From assembly GCA_035546335.1 (NCBI GenBank), contig DATKDP010000111.1, positions 1 through 64,000 of the forward strand: a DNA stretch of 64,000 bases, given 5' to 3'. Position 1 is the first letter of the stretch, and the number at the start of each line of letters is the position of its first letter. The DNA comes from DATKDP01 sp035546335. GTDB taxonomy: Bacteria > Acidobacteriota > Thermoanaerobaculia > Gp7-AA8. The notes under the pieces were generated by a model, which did no database searches, had not been told where the DNA came from, and saw nothing but the letters and a program-made list of their open reading frames with translations. The position numbers and the translations under genes are program-made. This document shows, one piece after another, positions 31,402-40,634 of the stretch.

Positions 31402-33251
31402 TCACTCGAGCGGAGCCCAGGAAGGAACCACCGCGGGGATGGATCGTCATCGCTGCAGGAGCGCTGGTCCTCTCCTGCATCCCTCCGCGGCCGGCCCCCG
31501 CTCCTCCGGTCGTCGAGACGCGCATTCATCACATCCAGGGACGAGATCATCGATCGCCGCTGGAAGGCGCCGCGGTGACCGATGTTCGCGGCGTTGTCAC
31601 CGCAGTGTTCGCCGACCAGCGCAACGGCGGCTTCTGGATCGAGGATCCGATCGGCGACGGCGATCCTGCCAGCTCCGAGGGGATCTTCGTTTCGATGCCC
31701 GGGCTCCCTCCTGCGAGCCGGCCCGGCGACCTGGTTCGCGTCAGCGGGACGGTCGAAGAGTGGGGCTCTTCGGGATCGCTGACGACGACACGCATCGTGC
31801 AGGCCACCCTCGAGATCATCGCGCGCGACCATGCGCTACCCGGGCCGGTTGTGATCGGAAGGGAAGGAAGAGTCGTTCCGGCGAACGTGATCGATGATGA
31901 CGGGCTGACGCTCTTCGAGCCCGGCTCCGATGCGATCGACTTCTGGGAGTCGCTCGAAGGAATGCGCGTGACGGTTCGTTCGCCCGTCGTGGTCGGCCCG
32001 ACGAGCGGCTACGGCGACTTCGTCGTGCTCGCCGATTCGGGTGCCGGCTCCGAAGTTCGGACGCAGGCGGGGGGCATTGTGCTGCAGGAAAACGACGTCA
32101 ACCCGGAACGAATCACCGTCAGCGACCGGCTGATCGGCCAGCGGTTGCAGCTGGCAGCCGGCGATGTGCTGACTCCCGAGCTGACCGGCGTCGTCGACTA
32201 CTTCGCACGCAACTACCGGCTGCTCCAGACCTCTCCCTGGCCCGAGGTGATCCGTGCGGCGGAGAGTGGTCGTGCCGCGACGCTGCGCGGTGACGATCAG
32301 CATCTGACGATCGCGACGTGGAACGTTTTGAACCTGAGTGCTGCAGATCCGGACGAGAAGTTTCGGAGCATCGGCGAATCGATCGCGCGAAGGCTCGGCT
32401 CGCCCGACATCCTGGCGCTTCAGGAGATTCAGGACGACAGCGGACCGGCGGACGACGGTATCGTCACCGCAGAACGGACCTTCGCACGACTCATCGAGGC
32501 GATCGCCTCTGCGGGAGGGGCGCGCTACGCCCATCGGCAGATCGATCCCGAGAACAACCGCGACGGCGGCCAGCCGGGAGGCAACATCCGCGTCGGGCTG
32601 CTCTTCAACCCGAAACGCGTCGCCGTCGTCGATCGGGAAAACGGCGGGCCGCGGAAAGCCGTGGAGATCGAGAACGGCGCGAGCGTGGCGCTCAGACCGA
32701 GCCCGGGGAAAGTTGCGCCGATGCATCCGTGCTTTGCGGCGGTCGACGAGGCCGAGGGACTGGAGGGGAGCCGCAAGTCGCTCGCGATCGAGTTTCGCTT
32801 CGCCGGACGGCCGCTGTTCGTCATCAACAATCATTTTCGGTCGAAACGTGGTGATGATCCACTGTTCGGTGCGAAGCAGCCGCCCGGAAGGGCGAGCGAA
32901 GAGCAGCGTCTCTGCCAGGCGGAAGTGATTCGCGACTTCGTTCGTCAGATCCTCTCGCTCGACTCCGAAGCGGCCGTCGTCGTCCTCGGGGATCTCAACG
33001 AGCAGGAGTTCCGGCCGCCGGTCGTCGCGCTGAAGCAGGCGGGGCTGATCAATCTGATCGACGAGGTCCCACTCCCCGAGAGATATACGTACATCTTCGA
33101 GGGAAACTCGCAAGTCCTCGATCACATCCTCCTCTCTCCTGCAATTGCGGCGGGGGCGAGCGTCGAGATCGTGCACGGAAACATCGACCTGCCGGCGTCG
33201 CGCGCGGCGAGCGATCACGACGCCGTCCTGGCGCGCGTCAAGCTTCGTTGA
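31398..33251 (+). CDS. Lipoprotein endonuclease/exonuclease/phosphatase-family nuclease (ExeM/NucH-like)
   Basis: The 617-residue product starts with a lipoprotein signal (GALVLSC, Cys27). Residues 50-300 look like an OB-fold region found ahead of extracellular nucleases (RGVVTAVF...GFWIEDP, VRVSGTVEEW). Residues 320-617 form the EEP domain with TIATWNVLNL, DILALQEIQDD, INNHFRSKRGD, VVVLGDLNEQE and the closing SDHDAVLARVKL. These residues bind metal and catalyse phosphodiester cleavage. It probably degrades extracellular DNA while tethered to the envelope. The preceding DUF2911 gene is coupled by a 4-bp overlap. Confidence 0.88.
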   Translation: MITRAEPRKEPPRGWIVIAAGALVLSCIPPRPAPAPPVVETRIHHIQGRDHRSPLEGAAVTDVRGVVTAVFADQRNGGFWIEDPIGDGDPASSEGIFVSMPGLPPASRPGDLVRVSGTVEEWGSSGSLTTTRIVQATLEIIARDHALPGPVVIGREGRVVPANVIDDDGLTLFEPGSDAIDFWESLEGMRVTVRSPVVVGPTSGYGDFVVLADSGAGSEVRTQAGGIVLQENDVNPERITVSDRLIGQRLQLAAGDVLTPELTGVVDYFARNYRLLQTSPWPEVIRAAESGRAATLRGDDQHLTIATWNVLNLSAADPDEKFRSIGESIARRLGSPDILALQEIQDDSGPADDGIVTAERTFARLIEAIASAGGARYAHRQIDPENNRDGGQPGGNIRVGLLFNPKRVAVVDRENGGPRKAVEIENGASVALRPSPGKVAPMHPCFAAVDEAEGLEGSRKSLAIEFRFAGRPLFVINNHFRSKRGDDPLFGAKQPPGRASEEQRLCQAEVIRDFVRQILSLDSEAAVVVLGDLNEQEFRPPVVALKQAGLINLIDEVPLPERYTYIFEGNSQVLDHILLSPAIAAGASVEIVHGNIDLPASRAASDHDAVLARVKLR

Positions 33252-33259
33252 CGGAGCCG

Positions 33260-33853
33260 ATGAAACGCTACGACGACGCCTACTTCCGCCAGTGGTATCA
33301 CGATCCTGCGACGAGAGTCCGATCGGCCGAGGATCTCGAGCGGCGCGTGCGGATGGTCGTGACCATCGCCGAACAGCTTCTGGAGCGCCCGATGGAGTCG
33401 ATGCTCGATGTCGGATGCGGAGAGGGGGCGTGGTCGGTCGTTCTTCGCAAGCTGCGCCCCATGGCGACCTACACGGGAATCGACGGTAGCGAATACGTCG
33501 TCTCGCGATTCGGGCGAGCGCGCAACATTCGACTCGGGGCTTTCGGCGAGCTCGCGAGCTTCGACTTCGAGGACGCCTTCGATGTCGTCGTCTGTTCCGA
33601 CGTCCTGCACTACCTCTCGGGGGAGGAGATCGATCGCGGTCTTCCGCCCCTCGCCACTCTGACGCGCGGCATCGCCTACCTCAGTCTGTTCACCCGCGAG
33701 GACGATCCGGGGGGAGATCTCGCAGGGTGGCACAAGCGAAACGCGTCGTGGTACCGGCAGCGGTTCGCACGAGCAGGCCTGAGCGGCTGCGGGATGCAAT
33801 GCTACGTGACCGAGGTCTCGCGCGAGGCCGCCGCGGCGCTGGATCTCTTGTAG
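33260..33853 (+). CDS. Class I SAM-dependent methyltransferase
   Basis: The 197-residue protein has a Rossmann methyltransferase core: motif I MLDVGCGEGAWSVVL, acidic motif II YTGIDGSEY, and DVVVCSDVLHYLSGEEI. No substrate-specific domain follows. The ATG at 33260 (MKRYDDAYF) is preferred over a TTG at 33248 that overlaps the preceding stop. Spacing to the nuclease gene is 8 bp, so it belongs to the DUF2911-nuclease operon. Small-molecule methylation is inferred only from the fold. Confidence 0.82.
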   Translation: MKRYDDAYFRQWYHDPATRVRSAEDLERRVRMVVTIAEQLLERPMESMLDVGCGEGAWSVVLRKLRPMATYTGIDGSEYVVSRFGRARNIRLGAFGELASFDFEDAFDVVVCSDVLHYLSGEEIDRGLPPLATLTRGIAYLSLFTREDDPGGDLAGWHKRNASWYRQRFARAGLSGCGMQCYVTEVSREAAAALDLL

Positions 33854-33854
33854 G

Positions 33855-33985
33855 AGAGCGCGAGCCTGCCGCAGGGTCTCGTACTCGGGATGACAGCGGG
33901 TGTGGCCGAAGATTCCGATCTTCGGCCCGGTGACGGGCGATGGTGTGGGCGATCGGGACGGGCGTCGCGGACTGACCCGCCCACT
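33855..33985. repeat. Dispersed palindrome GGCCGAAGAT family, copy 3
   Basis: GGCCGAAGAT-TCCG-ATCTTCGGCC at 33904-33927 is identical to the stems at 23690 and 27620. It lies between two convergent genes, where it may help terminate both transcripts. Confidence 0.7.
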
Positions 33986-33990
33986 ACACC

Positions 33991-35397
33991 TCACCGGATC
34001 ACGTGCCACTTCGTCTGCCGTCCCGCGAGATACCACAGCTTGCTCCCGTCGAATACGGCCGACTGCTCCAGCTTGATCTGCACCATCTGATCGTCCCACT
34101 CCGGGATCTTCACTTTCACGTCGCCTTCGATCGCGTACGCCGTGCTCGGATGGAGCTTCCAATCGCCACGGATCGGTGTCGGTCCCTGGTTGTCCCACAT
34201 GCCGATCGTCGGCCCCGGACCGTGGCCGAAGAATCCGAGAGGATGCGTGTAGATCGTGGCGACGATCCCCTCGCGTTCCGCGGCGCTTCTCGCCGCGGCG
34301 AGGATCTCGTTGCCGGTGCGGCCCGAAACGAGCTCGCGCACCAACAGGTCCTGCCACCGGTTGCCCTTCTCGAGAGCGATCACCAGGCCGACAGGAACGT
34401 TCTCTTCACCAGGGCGGAGGACGTATCCCATCTCCTGCGTGTCGGTGTTGAGCCGGAGATAGCTGATCCCGACATCGGTGTGGAGAACGTCACCGCGCTG
34501 AATGATGCCCGACTCGCCGAAGAACGAGGTGTCCGGCTCGTAGGTCTTTCCTCTCCGCTGAATGTTCACATAGGGCATGAACCAGACGGGCAGATCGAGC
34601 TCGGCGTAGCGCTGCCGGATGTACCAGGCGACGTCGTCCGTCGTGGTGACACCCGGCGTGATCACTCGATTGGAGAAGGCTTCGGCGATCACACCGCGCG
34701 CGAGCGCGACGATCTGCGGGTAGACCTCGAGCTCCATCGCGGTTCGCGTCTCGAGCCAGCGGATCGCCAGCGACTCGGCACTGACGATTCGCGAGCGCAG
34801 GTCGGTCGTCAGAACCTCCATCAGTTGATCTCGCAGCCCGGCAGTCAGGCCATCGCCGAATGCCCAATGCCGGCTCGTGTCGATCGCGATCGTTTTCGGA
34901 TTCCGCTCGGCGATCACCGCGGCGAGGCGCTTCCACTGCTCCGCATCGCTTCCTCCATCCCAGGCAGGCTGATACAGACCCTGCAATCCGTAGCGGGAGA
35001 TCGTCAAACGCTCGACACCCTTTTCGGGGCCGCGATCGTGAATCACGAGCATCGTGGTTCTGCGGGCTGCGAATACGGGCTCGGGCACGAGTGTCAGATA
35101 GACGGGATCCTCGGCATATTCGCGATTGATGATCAGCCACAGATCGATCCCCGCCTCGCGCATCAGCGCTGGAAGGAGGTTGTCGAGCCGATCCCGCAGC
35201 ATCCGGTTCACCGCTTCGGAGCGGTCGCGTTGCTTCAGAATCGCGGGAAGAGTCGTGATTTCGCGCCCCTGCGTGAAGGTGTGGAGCGCGTAGGGCTGGG
35301 AAATCGCCGGGCGCGTTGGGCGCGGGGATCGGCTTTGCGCATCGAGCGAGAGGGCGAACGCGATGATGATCCAGGCTGTGATTCCGAACAGGCGCAC
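33991..35397 (-). CDS. Exported Xaa-Pro aminopeptidase-like (M24) protein
   Basis: The 468-residue protein has a signal peptide (ITAWIIIAFALSLDAQS), a creatinase-like N-terminal domain (about 40-220) and an M24 'pita-bread' domain with GDVLHTDVGISYLRLNTDTQ (metal Asp pair), HPLGFFGHGPGP and YAIEGDVKVKIPEW, followed by VQIKLEQSAVF. The metal ligands are mostly in place, though spacing departs from canonical prolidases, so it may be a divergent peptidase. GTG start at 35397 with AGGAGG 6 bases upstream. It is probably periplasmic. Confidence 0.85.
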   Translation of the reverse strand: MRLFGITAWIIIAFALSLDAQSRSPRPTRPAISQPYALHTFTQGREITTLPAILKQRDRSEAVNRMLRDRLDNLLPALMREAGIDLWLIINREYAEDPVYLTLVPEPVFAARRTTMLVIHDRGPEKGVERLTISRYGLQGLYQPAWDGGSDAEQWKRLAAVIAERNPKTIAIDTSRHWAFGDGLTAGLRDQLMEVLTTDLRSRIVSAESLAIRWLETRTAMELEVYPQIVALARGVIAEAFSNRVITPGVTTTDDVAWYIRQRYAELDLPVWFMPYVNIQRRGKTYEPDTSFFGESGIIQRGDVLHTDVGISYLRLNTDTQEMGYVLRPGEENVPVGLVIALEKGNRWQDLLVRELVSGRTGNEILAAARSAAEREGIVATIYTHPLGFFGHGPGPTIGMWDNQGPTPIRGDWKLHPSTAYAIEGDVKVKIPEWDDQMVQIKLEQSAVFDGSKLWYLAGRQTKWHVIR

Positions 35398-35514
35398 GAG
35401 AAGCCTCCTGCAGATTGGATTGCGGCGCGGAGCGGCCGGCGCCCATGATACTCCGAAGGACGATCGCGCCGTCTGAGAACCGGCCAGGAATGCTGGTGCG
35501 CAGAGGCCTGTTGC

Positions 35515-35543
35515 TTGACAGGCATCGCTGCGGTCGTTAGATT
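35515..35543 (+). promoter_or_regulatory. Sigma-70 promoter of the tRNA-Pro/His/Arg cluster
   Basis: TTGACA (35515-35520), a 17-bp spacer and TAGATT (35538-35543) lie 20 bases before the first tRNA gene. This is the best consensus promoter in the window. Confidence 0.75.
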
Positions 35544-35563
35544 GGGCGGCTCTTTGCGAGCGT

Positions 35564-35640
<77 letters not shown>

Positions 35641-35665
35641 GCTCGGCCCCTTACGTTTTTCTGAT

Positions 35666-35743
35666 GGTGGGTATAGTTCAGTTGGTTAGAACGTCGGATT
35701 GTGGCTCCGAAGGTCGAGGGTTCGAGTCCCTCTACCCACCCCA
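35666..35743 (+). tRNA. tRNA-His(GTG), CCA encoded
   Basis: The acceptor GGTGGGTA/TACCCACC includes the extra 5' G(-1) typical of tRNA-His. Anticodon GTG lies in loop TTGTGGC, the T-loop is GGTTCGAGTCC, and CCA is encoded. Confidence 0.95.
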
Positions 35744-35762
35744 CCAGGAACTTCCAGGATGT

Positions 35763-35839
35763 CTGCCCGTAGCTCAGGTGGATAGAGCAACAGCCTTCTA
35801 AGCTGTGGGTCGCTGGTTCGAGTCCAGCCGGGCAGACCA
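35763..35839 (+). tRNA. tRNA-Arg(TCT), CCA encoded
   Basis: Acceptor CTGCCCG/CGGGCAG, anticodon TCT in loop CTTCTAA, T-loop TGGTTCGAGTCCA and CCA. It is the third gene of the cluster and ends 11 bp before the convergent TPR gene. Confidence 0.95.
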
Positions 35840-35850
35840 GTGTGCTCTGT

Positions 35851-36684
35851 TCATCGCAGACGCCTCAGCAGCCGTTGCTCGAGCTCCTGCATCGGGCGTG
35901 ACATCCTCAGCTGCGGCGGGAGCGATGCGAGTGCTGCGAAGGCTTCGCGATAGGTGCGGGCCGCCTCCTCTTTCCTTCCCGATTGTTCGAGGATTTCCCC
36001 CTTTCTCGCCAGCCACATCTCCTTGCGCGGTGAGGCGGAAGCGAGATGGTCGATCCGTGCGAGTGCCGCGTCGAAATCGGAAGCCCTCACTTCCAGCTCC
36101 AGGGCGGCCAGCTCGAGCGTGAGAAGCGGCCCAAGGCGGGCGATTCCTTCGTCGAGTCCGCGAACGGCTTCCGCCGCCGATTCTTCCATCTCCCGGAGTG
36201 TCAGCGCCCGCTCGAGATAGAGGTCGACATCGGGGGAGTCGAGAAGATCGATCGCCCGAGAGTAGTCGGCGGCGGCGGCGAGTCCATCTCCGAGAAGCGC
36301 ATGCGCTCGGGCTCGCGCCACGAAGGCTGCGGCGTCGTTGGGTGCACTGTCCAGATGGCGATCGAGCGCGATGACCGCATGCTTCGGTTTCCCGCACTCG
36401 AGCATCATCATGCCGAGCTCTTTTTCCGCAGGAGTCGCCGGATCGAGATGCGCCGCCCGTTCGTAGGCGATCGCTGCAGCGCGCCACAGGCGGCGCTCGC
36501 GAAGATCCCGAGCACGATGAAGATAGTCCGTGGCCGACGCGTCGCCATGAATTGCTCGCTCGGCCGCGGGCTTTTCCGCGCTCCACAGTGGCGTGGACGA
36601 GAGTCCGGCGATCAGAATGAGCCCGCCGGCGATCGTCTGCTGAAACTGGAACACCCGGCCCTCACGACCTCCCATCCTCCCCAT
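35851..36684 (-). CDS. Exported TPR-repeat protein
   Basis: The 277-residue protein has an N-terminal hydrophobic segment (about 18-35) that looks like a signal peptide. Tetratricopeptide repeats run across residues 50-265: 'ARDLRERRLWRAAAIAYERAAHLDP', 'AFVARARAHALLGDGLAAAADYSRAIDL', 'YLERALTLREMEESAAEAVRGLDEGI' and 'WLARKGEILEQSGRKEEAARTYREAF'. It is a periplasmic scaffold of unknown partner. The start is uncertain among ATG 36684, ATG 36675 and GTG 36654; the longest is given. It is divergent from the EgtB-like gene. Confidence 0.78.
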   Translation of the reverse strand: MGRMGGREGRVFQFQQTIAGGLILIAGLSSTPLWSAEKPAAERAIHGDASATDYLHRARDLRERRLWRAAAIAYERAAHLDPATPAEKELGMMMLECGKPKHAVIALDRHLDSAPNDAAAFVARARAHALLGDGLAAAADYSRAIDLLDSPDVDLYLERALTLREMEESAAEAVRGLDEGIARLGPLLTLELAALELEVRASDFDAALARIDHLASASPRKEMWLARKGEILEQSGRKEEAARTYREAFAALASLPPQLRMSRPMQELEQRLLRRLR

Positions 36685-36843
36685 CCTCGCTCCTCCCTCG
36701 TCTCCCCACCCTTCGGGCCCGGTTGAAATGAATCGTTCTTCCTGCTAAAGATGCCTCGGCGGGCCGGCTTCGCTGGTGACGGCGATCACGAGCTTCCGCG
36801 GACCGGAACACGCCGTCGATCGCTCTCATCGACCCTTTGCCAG

Positions 36844-38160
36844 ATGACTCCTCCAATCGATCGGGAACGCTTCATTCGACTCTATCGCGCCAATCGCGAG
36901 CGAAGCCGGGCGATGTTCGACTGCGTTACCGATGATGCATGGTACGACCGTCCGATTCCTCTTCGCAACCCCATCATCTTCTACGAGGGGCACTTCCCCG
37001 CGTTCAGCTTCAACACACTCGTCAGGCAGGCGTTGGGAGGACCGTCGATCGATCGGCGGCTCGAGGATCTGTTCGCTCGCGGAATCGATCCGGCTGAAAC
37101 GCCAACGGACGACTTTGTGTGGCCCGATCGCCGGACGGTTCGCGACTTCGTGCAGGCCGTCGACGAGACGGTGCTCGACGCTCTCGCCAACGCCCCGCTT
37201 CAGATCGACGGCAATCCGCTCCTCGAACGCAGCGAGGCGGTCTTCACCATCCTCGAGCACGAGCTGATGCATCACGAAACGCTCTCCTACCTGGTCCATC
37301 GCCTCTCGTATGAGAAGAAGCAGCGGCCTCCCGGCTATCGTTCACCGGAATCGGGAGATGGCGCGAGCAGAGAAAAACGATCGATTCGGATTCCCGCCGG
37401 CCGGGCCACGCTCGGAAGCGCGCGCGCGGCCGATTCGTTCGGCTGGGACAACGAATTCGATCTCCACAGGGTGGACGTTCCGGCATTCGAGATCGACGCC
37501 TTCAACGTCACGAATGAGGACTTCGCCAAGTTCATCGCCGCCGGCGGGTACACACGCCGCGAGCTCTGGTCGGATCGCGGATGGGAGTGGATCCGCGGCA
37601 ATCGGATCGACGCTCCGCCGTTCTGGGAGCGAGTGGCGAATCGCTCGTACTGGCGCGGCATGTTCGAGCGAGTTCCCCTTCCCTCCGCCTGGCCGGTGTG
37701 GGTCACTCATGCCGAAGCATCGGCGTACGCTCGCTGGCGAGGAGGGCGTTTGCCGACCGAGGCCGAATTCCACCGCGCCGCGTTCGCCACGGCGAATGAC
37801 GGAGAGCGCCCGCATCCATGGGGCTGCGAGTCTCCGAACGCGGTGCTGGGGAACTTCGGTCTGGAGAGAACCGAACCGGTCGCTGTCGGTTCCCGTCCCG
37901 CTGGAGCCAGCTTCTGGGGTGTCGAGGATCTGGTCGGAAACGGGTGGGAGTGGACCTCCTCTGTCTTCGGTCCGTTCCCGGGATTCACTCCAATGCCGTC
38001 GTACCCGGCGTATTCCGCCGATTTTTTCGATGGAGAGCACTTCGTCCTGAAGGGAGCATCACCATCCACGCCGATCGAGCTGATCCGCCGCAGCTTCCGC
38101 AACTGGTTTCGGCCGGCGTATCCCTACGTGTATGCGTCATTTCGATGTGTGAGCGGATGA
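36844..38160 (+). CDS. EgtB-family protein: DinB-like plus FGE-sulfatase (SUMF1) domains
   Basis: The 438-residue protein joins an N-terminal DinB-type helical domain to a C-terminal formylglycine-generating-enzyme fold. The helical domain has candidate iron ligands in FYEGHFPAF and ILEHELMHHETLSY. The C-terminal domain has 'VTNEDFAKFIAAGGYTRRELWSD', 'WVTHAEASAYARWRGGRLPTEAEFHRAA', GNGWEWTSSVFGPFPGF and the ending RNWFRPAYPYVYASFRCV. That is the EgtB (ergothioneine), SenA (selenoneine) and OvoA architecture of non-heme iron C-S/C-Se bond-forming enzymes. No EgtD, SenB or OvoA partner is next to it, so the substrate stays open. Confidence 0.82.
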   Translation: MTPPIDRERFIRLYRANRERSRAMFDCVTDDAWYDRPIPLRNPIIFYEGHFPAFSFNTLVRQALGGPSIDRRLEDLFARGIDPAETPTDDFVWPDRRTVRDFVQAVDETVLDALANAPLQIDGNPLLERSEAVFTILEHELMHHETLSYLVHRLSYEKKQRPPGYRSPESGDGASREKRSIRIPAGRATLGSARAADSFGWDNEFDLHRVDVPAFEIDAFNVTNEDFAKFIAAGGYTRRELWSDRGWEWIRGNRIDAPPFWERVANRSYWRGMFERVPLPSAWPVWVTHAEASAYARWRGGRLPTEAEFHRAAFATANDGERPHPWGCESPNAVLGNFGLERTEPVAVGSRPAGASFWGVEDLVGNGWEWTSSVFGPFPGFTPMPSYPAYSADFFDGEHFVLKGASPSTPIELIRRSFRNWFRPAYPYVYASFRCVSG

Positions 38161-38234
38161 GCGAGGCCTCGCCGGCCTGCAACTTGGATAGAATGGCGCG
38201 TGCCACTGCGTCCCCGGACTGAAATGAGGCTCGC

Positions 38235-39176
38235 TTGACCAGCCCCTCCGAAGCAATTCGACTCGTCGATGTGACGAAACGCTACGGTGAGTTCACAGCC
38301 GTCGATGCGATCTCCTTCGACGTTTCCTCCGGCACGGTTTTCGGTCTTCTCGGGCCGAACGGAGCGGGCAAGACCACCACCATCCGGATGATCATGAACA
38401 TCATCGCTCCCGACTCCGGAAGTATCTCGGTTCTCGGGCGGTCGAGCCGAGAGGCATCGGCTCAGGTGATCGGTTATCTTCCGGAGGAGCGCGGACTCTA
38501 CCGCAGGATGAAGGTGATCGATCACGTCGCTTTTCTGGGGGAGATCAAGGGGCTCTCGCGCGCCGTGGCGCGGCGGCGAGCCGATGACTGGCTCGAGCGC
38601 TTCGGCCTGATCGAGTGGCGAACGAAAAAGGTCGAGGAGCTGTCGAAGGGAATGCAGCAGAAGTTGCAGTTCATCGGCTGCGTGATCCACGACCCGCAGA
38701 TCCTGATTCTCGACGAGCCGTTCACGGGACTCGACCCCGTGAACGCGCGCGCTCTGAAGGATCTGCTGCTCGAGTTTCGGCAGCAGGGGAAGACGCTCGT
38801 CATTTCGACTCACATCATGGAGCAGGCCGAGAAGCTCTGCGACGAGATCGCGCTCATCAATCGCGCCCGGATCGTGCTGCACGGCAGCCTCCCGCGGATC
38901 AGACGAGAGTACTCGCGCAACCGGCTCACCATCCGCGGCGGAGGGAGCCTCGAGCGCCTGGCGACGCTGGAAGGGGTCGACGGCGTGTGGCACCGAAACG
39001 GGGAGACCGAAGTCGAGCTCGCAGACGGGCTCGCCCCGGGCGAATTTCTGCGCCGGGCCACGATGGTGTGCGACATCGAAAGCGCCGTACCGCACGAAGC
39101 CTCGCTCGACGAGATCTTCGTTCGCATCGTCGATCCCACCGCGCTGTCGAGCAGCCCGATCGAAGGAGACTCGTGA
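38235..39176 (+). CDS. ABC transporter ATP-binding protein (NatA type)
   Basis: The 313-residue protein has a full ABC ATPase: Walker A GPNGAGKTTT, Q-loop YLPEERGLY, signature LSKGMQQKL, Walker B ILILDEPFTGLDP and switch His in ISTHIM. A C-terminal DUF4162-like extension (about 225-305) is typical of NatA/EcsA-class exporters. The start is TTG at 38235, since no other in-frame start precedes the first strand. Its stop overlaps the GTG of the permease gene (GTGA). Confidence 0.93.
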   Translation: MTSPSEAIRLVDVTKRYGEFTAVDAISFDVSSGTVFGLLGPNGAGKTTTIRMIMNIIAPDSGSISVLGRSSREASAQVIGYLPEERGLYRRMKVIDHVAFLGEIKGLSRAVARRRADDWLERFGLIEWRTKKVEELSKGMQQKLQFIGCVIHDPQILILDEPFTGLDPVNARALKDLLLEFRQQGKTLVISTHIMEQAEKLCDEIALINRARIVLHGSLPRIRREYSRNRLTIRGGGSLERLATLEGVDGVWHRNGETEVELADGLAPGEFLRRATMVCDIESAVPHEASLDEIFVRIVDPTALSSSPIEGDS

Positions 39177-40438
39177 GGTCCGCGCTGATTCCGATTCTGA
39201 GGCGCGAGTATCTCTCGCGAATCATGACCAAGAGCTTCTGGATCGCGACGGCCATGTTCCCGCTGCTGGCGGTCGCGTTCACCGTTCTTCCGCCCATCAT
39301 GGCTGCGAAATCGAAATCGAGCATCGATCCGATCGTGATCGTCGACCTCGTCGGTGACTATTTCCCTGTGCTCGCCGGAACGGATGAGAAGGAGGTCGAA
39401 GGGACGCGCGCCCCGCTGCAGCTCGACCAGGGCGGCGGTGAACCGCGCGAAGCAATCGAGCGACGGCTGAACATCCGGGCGGAGGCTGGGGAGATTCAGG
39501 GCTATGTCATCATCGATGGCGAAACGTTGCGCTCGGGGGATCTGGTGTTTCACGCCCGGAACCCCTCCAGCGCGATCGGCGCCGACTGGCTTCGTAATTC
39601 GCTGCGGCGCTCGATGATCAAGTACCGCCTGCTCCGGGAGGGTGTCGCCGGGCCGCAGATCGAGGCCGCGATCACCGGAATCAGCTTCGGGATCGAGAAG
39701 GCGACCAACGATCCGAAGAAGAAGGAGAGCGGCCTCGCCGCCTTCTTCATGAGCTTCGGCCTCGTCATGTTCATCTACTTCGCACTGATCCTCTACGGGA
39801 TCTACGTGCTTCGCGGCGTGCTCGAAGAGAAATCGAACCGGATCGTCGAGATCATGGTTTCGAGCGTGAAGCCGTTCGACATGATGCTCGGAAAGATCCT
39901 CGGCATCGGCGCCGTCGGCCTCACCCAGATCACCATCTGGGTTCTCTTTTCGCTGCTCATCACCGCACCTCAGGTGGCGACGGTGCTCGCCATCTCGAAA
40001 GAGTTCGTCCCGGCGGTCAATGCCCAGGCTCTCATTTTCTTTCCCGTCTACTTCGTGCTCGGATACTTTCTCTACGCCACCATCTATGCCGGAATTGGAT
40101 CGATGTTCAACACCGACGAGGAGGCGCAGCAGCTCGCCGGAGTCGCCCAGCTCTTCCTGGTGATTCCGATGATGGTCCTCCTTCCCGTAATCAAGGACCC
40201 CAACGGAGGGCTGGCCACCGGCCTGTCCCTCTTCCCTTTCTTCACGCCGATCCTGATGTACCTCCGGATTACCATCGAGACACCTCCGGCATGGCAGATT
40301 GGCCTCTCAATCGTTATAATGGTGGCGACAATCCTGCTGATGGTCTGGCTCGTCTCGAAGATCTATCGCGTCGGGATTCTGATGTACGGAAAAAAACCGA
40401 CGATTCCCGAGCTGGTCCGTTGGTTGCGGTATACGTAG
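39173..40438 (+). CDS. ABC transporter permease (NatB/ABC-2 type)
   Basis: The 421-residue protein has one N-terminal transmembrane helix (FWIATAMFPLLAVAFTVLPPIM), a large extracytoplasmic domain (about 40-190) and five to six C-terminal helices. The motif 'YGIYVLRGVLEEKSNRIVEIMVSSVKPFDMMLGKILGIG' identifies the NatB/ABC-2 family. GTG at 39173 follows AAGGAG and overlaps the ATPase stop by 3 bases. Together they form a two-gene exporter, possibly for Na+ or a small molecule; the substrate is not inferable. Confidence 0.9.
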   Translation: MRSALIPILRREYLSRIMTKSFWIATAMFPLLAVAFTVLPPIMAAKSKSSIDPIVIVDLVGDYFPVLAGTDEKEVEGTRAPLQLDQGGGEPREAIERRLNIRAEAGEIQGYVIIDGETLRSGDLVFHARNPSSAIGADWLRNSLRRSMIKYRLLREGVAGPQIEAAITGISFGIEKATNDPKKKESGLAAFFMSFGLVMFIYFALILYGIYVLRGVLEEKSNRIVEIMVSSVKPFDMMLGKILGIGAVGLTQITIWVLFSLLITAPQVATVLAISKEFVPAVNAQALIFFPVYFVLGYFLYATIYAGIGSMFNTDEEAQQLAGVAQLFLVIPMMVLLPVIKDPNGGLATGLSLFPFFTPILMYLRITIETPPAWQIGLSIVIMVATILLMVWLVSKIYRVGILMYGKKPTIPELVRWLRYT

Positions 40439-40634
40439 GTCCCGAATCTGGAAGCGTCTTTGCACCCGAAATTTCACGGCCCTCACGGTTGGCCACTGCC
40501 TGCCCGACCCTTCCCCGGCCAACCGTGAGGTCGTGATGAGTGCGATCGCCGACGCGAATATCACAGTCTCCCAAGCATCCGCGCGATGCGGCGAACCTTG
40601 CCGCGTTCCTCGTCCCTACGAGACGTCAACCTGC
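40439..40634. repeat. Degenerate minus-oriented copy of the GTAGGGGCGAAGC repeat family
   Basis: GACGCGAATATCACAGTCTC at about 40553, CAAGCATCCGCGCGATGCG and the terminal CGTCCCTACGAG at about 40611-40622 correspond to the reverse of the 56608-56720 copy with a deleted middle. The gap separates convergent genes. Confidence 0.55.

Noticed and set aside
33248..33853. EgtD histidine methyltransferase near the EgtB-like gene
   Set aside because: The methyltransferase has under 200 residues and only a generic class I core; EgtD is about 320 residues with its own insert.
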